From positions 9,183,501-9,247,500 of the forward strand of contig NC_134747.1 in assembly GCF_050436995.1 (NCBI RefSeq): a stretch of 64,000 bases of DNA. Reading direction: 5' to 3'. Each line of letters starts with the position of its first letter. Position 1 is the first letter of the stretch. The position numbers were made by a program, and so were the translations under genes. The stretch is from Anticarsia gemmatalis. Lineage: Eukaryota; Arthropoda; Insecta; Lepidoptera; Erebidae. The notes under the pieces were generated by a model, which was not told where the DNA came from, did not search any database, and worked only from the letters and a program-made list of their open reading frames with translations. Below, in pieces: positions 14,478-25,700 of the stretch.

Positions 14478-14684
14478 GACCGAAAACTAAGTAGAGAGCC
14501 TCGGCATGCACGACTTATCCACAATATGAATCATAATTCTATGTATTTCTAAAGTGTAGTCGCTGTGTTAAACAAACCACCGTCAGATGGATAAGCCCGC
14601 GGTTCACTTATGTACCAAATCCAGAATTTTGTACATCTCCAGCCATGAACCTTGCACACAAGGCTCTTTACTATGTCGTTGGTC
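14478..14684 (-). mobile_element. TA-flanked MITE, copy B (207 bp)
   Basis: The left end starts GACCGAAAACTAAGTAGAGA and the right end is its imperfect complement, ending at GGTC. TA lies on both sides (14476-14477 and 14685-14686). Read on the minus strand, internal blocks such as 'gacggtgg' and 'gcaaggttcatggctgg' line up with copy A (11597-11807), so the two are diverged members of one family in opposite orientations. It has no ORF. Confidence 0.7.
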
Positions 14685-15449
14685 TATACTTCTAACTTAA
14701 ACAGTAAAATTTTATGATTAATGTACGTTAAGTAATTAATTTCTAGCCACGTTTAATATAAATAGCGTCCTTAGCGGATACAGAGCCATTTTCAGATGCA
14801 TATTACATGAACTACATTAAAGTTGGCATGCTTAATGCTTATGTGATATTCGCTTAATGCCCTCGGGTAATTTGGTAACGTCTCATATTTGATATTGTTT
14901 GTATAACTGCTTACTTCTGTTACATAGAAACTTTATATATGTTGGAAAGTATCGTAAAGTTGCAAAATGAAACAAACGCTTTAAAAAAACAAGAAAGAAA
15001 TTATTACTTATTATGAGTAACAAAGTTTATCTTTTATATTCCCAAATAAGGGTATAGTAATATAATCTTAGGTTAAAAATAAATTAATCCTGTACAAATT
15101 AACTAAATTGATTGCGTGACATGAATTGATGTGACACTACCCTTTTTGCCTCTGATCCGCCGATCATTGCCGATATATCTTTTAAATGCATTTAACTTTG
15201 TTTCCAAACGATAAATTTCGTGAATATAGAGAGGTTTTGCACAATTCCATCAATGTTCGTGACGGCGTAAAGGTGAGGGGTAGGAAATAGGACAAGGCAT
15301 TGATAGCGATTGTTCCAGTTCACAGCATTCTACAATACACAATATTGTATTGAATTTTATTCGAGTATTTCAATATTCTAGCAGTTATTTAATTAAAAGC
15401 TTTAACCTTTTTTTTATAATTTAACTATACGCCGCATTTCATTACACTC
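14685..15449. other. Non-coding spacer
   Basis: AT-rich sequence. One palindrome ACAATATTGT lies near 15338-15347; otherwise I see nothing to annotate. Confidence 0.55.
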
Positions 15450-15720
15450 CGAGTCGAGGCGCCCATAGCCCGTTGCGCTCACCGGTCGGGTAACGATCTG
15501 TGGGTTAAGCAACCCTTGGCGCGGTCATTCTATGGATGGGTGACCGCATAGTGGTATTTGAGCTGGGCGTCTCCGTGCTTCGGAGGGCACGTAAAAAGTC
15601 GGTCCCGGTCGTTGTCAATTAAGATAACAGTCGTTAAGCCATGTCAAAGGCCTTCGGGCGGCTTGAACAACTTTGATACTAGGTTGACCACTAACCATAC
15701 GACAAACAACAACAAACAAC
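15450..15720 (+). mobile_element. SINE with 5S-rRNA-like head, near full length
   Basis: Positions about 15504-15547 read like the internal control region of insect 5S rRNA: 'ttaagcaa', 'ggcgcggt', then 'tggatgggtgaccgc', in the right order and spacing for box A, the intermediate element and box C. The 3' half (about 15640-15705) recurs in shortened copies at 20797-20986 and 24439-24510. The end carries an A/C-rich tail of 'caacaa' units. An imperfect flanking pair, CATTACACT at 15440 and CATTATACT at 15720, may be a decayed target duplication. It would be a pol III-transcribed, LINE-mobilised element. Confidence 0.75.
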
Positions 15721-18104
15721 ATTATACTACGTTATTCTTAACCTCTCATCAAATGAAAATATAAATATAAATACTTATTTCACTACAATGCAGGGTCTAC
15801 GCTACTATTATATGGAGCTTAACGCGATTTGAGTAGTCACGGCTTACGACTACGGCTTCGCAACCTAGCTGAAACGTTAACCAAAGCTAAGTAAATAATG
15901 CACGTTAATCTCCTTATACTGATAATTTCAGTAATTATCTGCATTTATTAATGTCTTTACTATCTACACCCTGATTTAATAAAGTTAGTAACTAAAGAGG
16001 TAAGCTAATGCCTAATAGTGATGATAGTGATTATAATGAATAATTATATCTACTACAATTATGTTATAGTATGTAAGCACAACCCGACTTACTATAAATA
16101 TGTATCCTACCGTTCAGAAATGCCAATAACACCCTCACCGGTGATCGATAGCAAAGCTATCGCAAAAATGCAATAATATGATAGTATCGGATGCCCCGGA
16201 GACCGCATGTCTATCCGCGCCCGTATATGCCTGGATTTTACTAAGCCACTGTGAGCCGCTTTACGACCAACAAGAAGCTTGTGGATTTCAATTCTCTTTG
16301 TCAAGTGGACTGAGACGTCGGGAATGCGTTTACAGGCAAGAGCACTTTCGGCGACCGATATCCTCAACTACGCTCAAGTTTGTTGCAACTTTACCGACAC
16401 AAAACTCAAGGGCTTTTACTTTGTTACACAAGTCTATTTTCTTAAAGAGCTGTTTGTAGATCTCATTTGATAAATTCAGTTTAAAGATGCTGACATTTTA
16501 CATTTTAAGTTTCTGGCTCTTGTTTTATATCTATGTTTGCAAAGTTAGCTACTGTGTTCCGTTTGTAATTATTGGAGTTGGGTTTCGTGCTAATGAGGAT
16601 GTCAGTGAGAACTAATACATGTTCGACGTAAGATCATCTCACGTGTGTACAGCTTCACAGGGTATTGTGCACATGAGTTCAACACACACGCTACGATAAA
16701 TATCTCCACAGAACTGTATTGAAGCGTATCTTAGTGTGTTCCTGGTGTATGTTGGAACCTCGCTCCGTGCAACAGTAAGCGAAGGCGTGTGTAATGGCTC
16801 ATTGTTTTTGCCGTAAGTGGCCTGAGATTACACAAATTGATGCCTGTATGTTTCAAGTGAAAGGAAGTGTTCTGTTCTAGATAATGGTCTCGCTTGTTTT
16901 GTTTTTAACAATGAATCGGTTTTTGATATGGGCTCATGGACTCATATGGGGAAGTTTCATCATTGGAGAGGCTATTGTGCCACGTCAATATCGTCAAATA
17001 GCCATTTGGATTTACCTATTTCGTACATGTTACAAATGGACTCGTGTAACAACTTGTGATGCTACGCTCTCATATAGTTACTTATGCTAAGAAAATCTCA
17101 GTGTGCCTACAATATCTTTTTATGATAAAAAATATTTTAAATATTTTGTAGCAGATGGTTTAGGTAGCTATGGACATTATGATCGTTCGATACATAAAGG
17201 TGACTTCACGTTAAGGTCATTCTCGGCCAAGCGAGAGGCTCTAATGAATTCAGTTAGCTTTACTACATGTAAAGGTTACATGACAAATACTTTGTTGACG
17301 ATTACTTCATACTGACTTTTAAATAAATACGAGAACTCGCAAATCAATGTCAACAACTATGATTTCATCGTGTTTATATGACTATTGCTATATTTGAAAT
17401 TCAAATAGTCTGTCAGGATCTACGATGATATTTCACGCATCATATGCAAGTGATCGCTTTTCAGTGGAAGGGGTGTCAATCTACTTTAGATGTAAGATGC
17501 GCCCTTGTGCTGCGAGGCGTGTCGCGAGCCTATCGTCTCGTTGTGGTCGCTTCAATCGAAAATCACACCTTAGCCACATTACCATCTGCACTCTTAAATC
17601 GGATTTGTCGACGGATCGGTCCGGAAGCGACGGCGGCACTTGGCGGGTAGTAGAGTAGTTGTAAAACAAGTCTAGCGCTTTTGTCGCGTCTAGACGGCGA
17701 GAGTCGGATCCCTATCGGCTGCCGTAAAATTATGTGACGTGGGCGGGCGATGTACCGTTCTGGGATATCCGGTCGAATTCGATCTTTATTCACTTATTTA
17801 ATTTACTACAATCTTGCATCTTTGTTGTCGGACTCGTTTAAGCCTTCTATGTTGTTTTCAACTTTAAGACAAAGATAGCCTACCTTATTGTTTCAAACGG
17901 CGGTTAAAAATGTATTTTGATTAGATATACTTATTAGGTATTAGGAAGAATTAGGTATACTTTAGCGCTTTTTAAATCGAACTAATCGTATTCACAGCTA
18001 ATTTGAATATAATAGTTACATTACGAAATACTAGAGTTCATTTGAACGACTCTCATGGTTACTGTACATTTATCGTCGGTGTTCCGAGTTGAGTACGATT
18101 GACG

Positions 18105-18165
18105 TAGTTAGTGGAGTGCGGAGTCCGGGCACGTCGGGCGGCGAGAGGCGCGGGGCGAACCTCGT
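18105..18165. promoter_or_regulatory. GC-rich patch
   Basis: Short CpG-dense block about 1.5 kb upstream of the gene that starts at 19689. It is too far away to be the core promoter. It may be an upstream regulatory element or an untranslated exon; nothing in the sequence decides between them. Confidence 0.2.
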
Positions 18166-18764
18166 GCAACCACTGCGTTTCACCACTGATCGGCCACATA
18201 CTAGATTTTACTTCATTTTACCCGCATATTCTGAAAGCCTGAATAGACCGTAACACTGCCGATTTTTTTATATTTATTTTTCCTACTTTCTCTATTTGAA
18301 AAAATAGATCTAAAATCTCGGAAAAATGAAATTGATGCGAGACGACTTGAACGTGAGGAGATATTTTAATTTAGTCCATATTATGCTGAGACAACATAGG
18401 TCATAAAATAGTCTTTTAAAAGACGATTTTATAAACGGAATTTCTCCCGAAACCAATACTTCTAAGTCAAACGGTCTAGTCCACGTGTAGCGTCGCGTCG
18501 CCCTATGCGGTACCTACGTATTTGCATCACAGATGCGATGTGAAATAGATCGCTTCACCATTTCACAATAGTCTATCGAGATAGCCCATTCTAACTATAT
18601 AAAGTAAATGTAACAAGCGGGCAACAAAGAAATCTAGATCAAACGGGCAGTACAGTCTTTACGAAACTCGTTAGCAATTTGTGAGGTGTTAGTAACTTTT
18701 CTCTGTGGTGAGAGTCGTGTTAAGTGGCGAAACTGTTGGCTTTACAATGGAACAAACGTTTGCT

Positions 18765-18850
18765 ACTGGGACGCGGGGCGCGCGGCGGTGATGCGGCGTA
18801 AGCGCATATCTGTTTCGGGTCATCGCGCCGCAACCTTTCACTAGCGCCTG
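18765..18850. promoter_or_regulatory. GC-rich patch about 0.9 kb upstream of the gene
   Basis: CpG-rich block ('gcggggcgcgcggcgg' and neighbours). The minus strand is open through it for nearly 100 codons, but the peptide has no recognisable features. It may be regulatory; no core promoter motif was identified. Confidence 0.2.
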
Positions 18851-19160
18851 GTGATGGCTGCACACCTGCCGGGCCGCCTCACCTCTCCTAGCTGACAACT
18901 CGTTCGACTGACACCTCACGTGTTCACAATCTAGATCTTCACCTACCAACATATACACAACGACATCCACTCTCATTTCTACCAAATTAGACTCTATACT
19001 CTATGATGTCGACGTCTCTATTTTAAATAGGCTATGAATATGAAATTAAATAGGTCCAAAATAATCACGGAGTTTTTCGAAAAGGATATTCCTATCAATA
19101 TTCGTATCACTTCTCACAAACATAATACCGATGCATGCCCGATGGCTGAAGGAACGATCC

Positions 19161-19213
19161 CCTACTACTATCGACTGTCGACAACCTGCTAGCTATTCAG
19201 AAATTTTGTACGA
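19161..19213 (-). repeat. Unclassified interspersed repeat, copy 2 (fragment)
   Basis: About 50 nt matching, on the minus strand, the right-hand part of copies 1 and 3: 'tacaaaattt', a 'ctagcaggttgtcgac' block and 'tagtag'. The rest of the element is missing. Confidence 0.6.
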
Positions 19214-19537
19214 AAAGGTGATCGTTGCCCATCCACTGACCAACCTCGGCAAACGTATCTTATCATTAATTCCATAGTAGTCTTCCTAGATCGATATTTT
19301 ACTTGATTTCTACTTTCATTTTATTGTTACGGCCCAAATCTGGTGTATCAAAATGATAGTCTTTCAAAACTTGAAATAGTTTCCGCTGCAGGAACCCCTG
19401 CTGTGAACAATTTAAAAAGTGTTTGTCGTGACCACTAAATCTATTTTTGATATCTAAACGTGTCCATAGTCGTGCCTTTAGGAATATCGATGTTTGAACA
19501 ATAAAGTCATTCGATAAGTTTAGTATTACTTGTACTA

Positions 19538-19542
19538 TCAGT
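19538..19542 (+). promoter_or_regulatory. Possible initiator (TCAGT)
   Basis: An arthropod-type initiator motif about 150 nt upstream of the proposed start codon. An ATAAAG element lies at 19501-19506, rather far for a TATA box. It is offered only as a candidate transcription start; other starts between here and 19660 are equally possible. Confidence 0.2.
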
Positions 19543-19688
19543 CGCGCAACGCAAAACTAGCGAAGCGAAAGCTGATAAACCATGCGCATTTCACGGTAAC
19601 TGCAATTTCATTAAATAGATGTAATTACTTCAGAAGAATTATTGTTTTTTGCCCTCAACATATGTCGACTTTCATACGATGTGATACC

Positions 19689-19742
19689 ATGTGGAATACA
19701 AATATATGGTCATTCTTAGTATTCCTACAAATATTTGCTCTG
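19689..19742 (+). CDS. Exon 1: signal peptide
   Basis: Encodes MWNTN, then a hydrophobic run IWSFLVFLQIFAL, ending in phase 0 at donor GTAAGA (19743). With exon 2 (VTTEP) this gives a typical short eukaryotic signal peptide with cleavage likely around residues 17-21. The frame is open further 5' and holds an alternative ATG at 19662. Confidence 0.8.
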
Positions 19743-22700
19743 GTAAGATAGTTTCACTAAATCAAAATGTAAAATATTGAAAATAAATTTCAACACAGTT
19801 CATTAATCTAATTTACTTAGGTTACTACAGAGCCACGGATTAATTCAGGTTGGTTTAAAAAATAAATCTTATGTCTACCACATTATAACGTTTGTCGTAT
19901 ATTCAGGAAATTACAATTAATATGAGTGCTTTTTAGGTAAAAATGTCAAAAATCTGCACGAAAAAGTTCGCACTGACCCAACAAAGCACAAGGGAGGAGC
20001 ACTCCGCTCTGATGGTGTCAATGAAAGTGGAATAAGTGGTGAAATTTATAATGATGGGTTAAGTGACGAAGAATATGACAAACTCTCGGATGCTGGAGGC
20101 GATGATGACGATGACGACGATGATGACGATGATGACGAGGGGGGCGGCGGTGGCGGTGGAGGTGGTGATGATGACGACGACGACGATGATGACGAGGGTG
20201 GTGGGGGTGGTGATAACGATGATGATGATGATGATGATGATGACGGTGGTGGCGACGATGATGATAAAGAAAATGGTAAGTAATAAAAATACGCAAATGA
20301 TTAACAAACTTAACAAAATATGCTTCTTATATAGTAGCGCGATTTTCTACAGTCTATTCTATCGACTAAAATGTTTGACAATTAAAATTACTTGAAGAAA
20401 ATAGTTTGTGGGGTGTACTCTAGACGCGCTAATCAGTTTTTAATACAGTCAGAAGTAGATAGAGGTAGGAAGTCCTCCCCGCACTGATGCGTTGACATTA
20501 AACAGAGTAAATAAAATTGTTACGGTTCGTAGCATTCGTTGAAACTTATTAACTAAAGCGTTATTTTGTATTTAATTAAGTAGAGTGAAAGTAAAGTATC
20601 ATCGCGTCAGTTTAAAAGCGACACTGCGAAAATGAATTCTCGTCATCATTTTAAACGGTTCATACTTTATCTGCGTTGGACGTTGCAAGTCAGTAACGTC
20701 CCTACTCTACTCTTATATTCTGCATACTTTTAATCGGTAAAAAATGATGTCAAATATATTTATTATACTTTGAGTTATATTACTATCGGTGTAAGTTGAT
20801 TCTTCTTCTTATCGTATGGTTAGTGGTCAACCTAGAGTCAAAGTTGTTCAAGCCGCCCGAGAGGCCTTTGACATGGCTTAACGTCTGTTATCTTAATTGA
20901 CAACAACCGGGACCGACTTTTTAGGTGCCCTCCGAAGCACGGAGACGCCCAGTTCAAATACCACTATGCGGCCACCCATCTATGGAATATTATTATTACA
21001 GGTGTAAAATGCCAGTCCGTCAGTCTACCAACCGTTTGACATTTAGACGATAGGATCTCGATACGATTCGAAATTTCGTGATTGTAAACTGCATATAATA
21101 CCGGTCAAGTCTTGTTAATATTTTAAAATGTTTTTTTTTCAGATGGGAGCGGGTTCTCGGCTGGTAAACACTTAGTTTACAATACTTTGTAATCGCGTTT
21201 GAAAACATCAATTTAAAAAACTAAATCACAATGACTTTGGTTTAGCTCTATTCATTTGAAAGAAATTGTATAAAAAAATGTTTTATTTTCAGGTGATACT
21301 TTTACTCCTCTAGAACTAATACCACTCACAAAGAAATTTAAATCTAAACGTAAGTATGCACGTAACTTGCCATCGATTCTATAAATAAGGAAACTTTTGA
21401 ATACCACTGGATGCACTGTCCCGCAGTAATGGAGGGTTCGATTCTCTGTAGCGCATTTTTTACACTCTGAATGATTAAGTTGCGATCGAAGATTTTAGGA
21501 ATTTCTTGTAATAGTGGCTTTCTCCAGAACATGTGGACACAACACGGTAGTCGACGTCGCCACTCTCATTTTTAAATTCACACATATTATCAATCTAGAA
21601 TTTTGTAATTTGGAATACTTGATAATGTGAGTGTATTATATTACAGTGCAGACGCCGATGGGACGCAAGTATACATTAATAATTTAATCATTATTTTTCA
21701 TGACTCTCCCACTGATGCGTAGTGGCCTCCTTTCAGAATGAGAAAGGGCATAGGCATTGAGTCCACTACGGTGGTCCATGGTCAATACGCGTTGGGGTTT
21801 AAATATAATTTGCTTATTTAAAATATAATTGGTTAATATTTTTAATTTTATTCCAGAGGGTCAAGGAATTATCAGTAAAAGTAAATCGCTACAAGACATG
21901 GCGGATTCTATCTTTTCTGCATACTGTACGTATAAAAATAATATTATACTCAGTCATAAAAAAACAAACAAAGTCCTTTCTATTAGTCATTAAACACTAT
22001 ACAAATTAAAAAATAATCGCAAAATTTTTAAGATTAAAGAAATGAAGACTATAAGTGATAATTATTTCTAATACACACATTAATTCGAAAAGTCATTGCT
22101 TTGGGTTCGCACCTGCAACCACGAAATATATAAGTTCTGCACATATGCAACACCGTACAAGAGAAGTTTTAATTAATTTCATTTCTTTTCAGTTTTTACT
22201 ACGAAAAGGATAGTAATCTTACGAGGTACTTACAAGGTTATCATTAATTTATGAAACTATTTTTGACTGCATTATTTATTGTTTTATTATTTGCTTGTAG
22301 ACGAGGATATCCCAGGTTTGGACGCACTCCAAGCTTTGGCTTTAAACGGCGAAGGTATACAGTTAAAATACAAATAAATAATGTAGTATAGTGTTTAATA
22401 CATATTTAATACCAAACTGATATTATTAACTCGACAGTAGCTGATCGCAGGTACCTAGTGAGGTTTATAATGAGGACACAGCCACGTGAAACAGGTGAAG
22501 AAGGTATGGTATTTATTTCATAAATATCGCTTATAGAGATAGTACTAATATTATTTATTCAAGATTTTTTTAACTGTTAATGTAATTTGTGGTATGACAG
22601 GTAAAGTTAGTAATTGGCTCCGATCACCTAGAAAATGCCGATATAAATGTAAGTAAAGAGAAGTTAGCTTTTTATACATTTCTATAGTGCAATTCTGTAC

Positions 22701-25700
22701 AGTCGGTACTATCAAGTTTGACACATAAATCATACTGAAAAATAGAACTTTCAGTGCCCACTTGAGGCGCTGATCAGAGTTTTATACAAAATTTCTCAAT
22801 AGCTAGACAGTTGTTGATAGTCGATTGTGGTAGATCGCGATACAGGTACACTTGTATAAACTTAAACAAAAGGTAAAATTATAAGATTTTAATTAGGTTG
22901 ATTGTCTACATGAATTGTATGTAATCGCCAACATTTTTAACTTGCAGTGCTAAGGAAGAACGAAAGTAAAAGGCAACAGAAAAAGAGACTGAAAAGGGAG
23001 AAAATCAGGAGAAGACAAATAAGTAAATAATTAATTACCTATACTTTTGTTACTTTTACAACATTTAATTACTATGTTAATTAAATTCCAATTTTATAGT
23101 GCAAAAGATAAAAAAGAAAATGGCGAAGAATCGGCATTTAATTGTTAATTCTGGACTGAAAAATAAACATGGTGTTCAAGTAAGAAAAAAACCTAAAAAC
23201 AGGAAGAGGGCCAGACGCTCACGTAAAAAAGACGCTAAACGAGAAAAGAATAAGAAAATGAGAAAGAACTTTTCAAGAAGAGGTAAATTAAACTACATTT
23301 TTGAAAATTAATTATCAATTCTTATCAAAATACAATTAAAATATTTTTGTGTCACATGTTTAATTGTACTTTTTTGGATGAAATGTAAAGTCAAATGTAT
23401 TTATTAAACCGATAAATTATATTATAAACGTTATCAAAATGTTATAGAATGTTTGTTTACAGTTAGCATCGGTAATATGCATTCACTGTAACATTTTCAC
23501 CTTTTGTATGATAATATAAATGCTTTTGATCAACAGACAATACGCAGTGGTTGTAAAATTACTTTCATATTAATTTACAGTCATAATTTAACTATTTTCA
23601 TTAATAAACTAAAATTAAAACGCGGTAGTGTAAATATATTTTTGATGTCGCTTGTACAATGTACAGTGTTATGACAATTGACTTTTGCGATTTCCTGGGT
23701 TATATAAAGGCCCTAAAAAACAGTGTTAAAATTAAGGGCCTGTTTTAATTTCAGATGCAAACAAAACCAAGTGCACGTGGGAATATGAATGTAAAGATCC
23801 GCATGATATGGACACTTGTTTCTTAAATGCGCCATGTTTGAACGATACTAACAGGATCATTAAAGCATTTGAAGGTGAGTTGTGAATTATTGAAAAAATA
23901 TATTAATTTATATACAACCAAAATCCTTAAGGTGCATTTTAACTGTAGGTATGTTCGCTAATATGCTGTTTTTGTACATTAGCTAGCATAAGCCATAGGC
24001 ACCAAATGCGTTCTTAAGCGAACTATCATTGTACCGGTTTTTTTTATCCAAATCGGTTAAGCCGTTTCTATGTGATTCGTAGAAGAGTAAAAAAAAATTT
24101 ACCAACATATTATTAAAATTTACGGCAGGGGGGTGACTGTCACGAATAAATATGATTATTCCACAAAATGCAAAATTCATTTAATTTACTTTACAGAATT
24201 TGTTCCAACTACTGATAAACCGGAACCTATGCCTCAAAATCTCCGAAGGATGTGTAAGATTAAACAATCTATTATAAACACCAATGCTTCATTAACTATT
24301 ATATATAACGTAGCGATAATAAGTTTATTAAAAACACATGATATTCTAACAGCTGTACGTAAACAAAAGAATGTGTATTGGACTCTACAGAATATGTAAA
24401 TTTTTTATTAATTTAGTAAGCCACGTATTACGTCATCTACAAAGGCCTTCGGGCGGCTTGAACAACTCTGCCACTAGGTTGACCACTAACCATATGATAA
24501 GAAAAATAACTAATTTATTCGTTACGTCCACAGTGGGAATTGACCCAATAGACGAAGATGTTGAGAGAATAAGTAAGTAGCATTTAATTATTTAACCTCT
24601 CTGAAATATTAATATTATTATGGTTACTACGTATATGTGAGCGGGTATTGTCGAAAAATATAATAATGCCTTCTTTTTGCATAAAGTACTAAGTTGGTAC
24701 TTTTAAAGTAGCTTATCACTTAATGGTGATTATTATTATATCACGTCTGATTTTTTTCTAACAAACCCTAAGAAAGATACTCGGATGATGCTGGCAATAG
24801 TTAATCAGAGAGAGAAAACTTTTGCCCAGCAGTGTGACAATAAAAACTGAAGTGTTATTATTTGAACAACTAATTAATTATATTTTATCGTTTATCACAG
24901 TCAAAAACCACATGTTACTAGTTAAACCAGAAAACGTCGTCCAAGGTAACCTTTGTTTATATTTTCGTATGAAGCAATAGCATTATATTGTAAAAGTACT
25001 CGAAATTGTTTTTGTGATCTTATAGGAAAAAGTAGAAACATAGAAAATTTGGAAGAATACTTTAATAGTATTCTGCTTTATCAAGATCCATTGAGTGAGT
25101 ATAAAATTATTTCTTTTTCTTTTAACACATTTTTAAAAACACAACTTATATTTGCTTTTATCCACGGTCAGCTGAATAAAAAGACAAGTTTTAATTTTCC
25201 GAGCAACTGTTCTACACAATACGCCAGTTTTCTTTCTTCTGTAAGCTTACGTCTTAATATGTATCATGAAAAACAAACTTCATCGATTCTTAATTTTTTA
25301 GAGTTTACAAAACCTTTGCGGCCCGTCACGGAATCAATTTCAGCGTCGGGTAGTGCGTCCGGTAGTGGTTCCGATGATGAAGGAAAAACAACATCTGTAG
25401 AAGGAAAGGACCCAAGTGATGAAGACAAAGCAAAGAGCTCGTCAGAGAAACAACATGGTGCCTACTACGATGAAAGTTCCAGAGAAGATGGTAAACAGGT
25501 ATTTAATACTTAATCTTTTTTATTTGTTTTTCGGACGATTATACTATAGGTCGGGGAAAAAGTCTTTTCGCATTATAGTACCTATGTATGAACTTGTAAT
25601 AAAATCTCTTTGGCTTCAAGAATCACAAATGAGTACACGGTTCATTAGGTTTCTTTCAGTGAGCTCGTGAGGTACCCAAATATCGAGCTTTTTGTGTAGA

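Larger units (their letters stand above)
15721..19160. other. Stretch upstream of the secreted-protein gene
   Basis: Mostly AT-rich with short GC-rich patches at about 17500-17760, 18105-18165 and 18765-18850. Both strands are open for 60-90 codons near 16110-16460 and 17425-17790, but the frames have no splice pairing and no recognisable protein. An imperfect 30-nt palindrome lies at 18403-18432. No transposon ends are seen. Confidence 0.5.

Noticed and set aside
16107..16460. Overlapping ORFs on both strands
   Set aside because: Could be a decayed repeat, but no ends, duplications or second copy were found in the window.
20018..20316. Minus-strand open frames rich in His or Ile/Val
   Set aside because: They are reverse-strand readings of the Asp/Gly codons of exon 3 and have no splice or start context of their own.
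22451..22503. Alternative start of exon 10 at the CAG ending at 22450
   Set aside because: It puts TAG in frame as the second codon; the AG at 22458 gives an open phase 1-1 exon.
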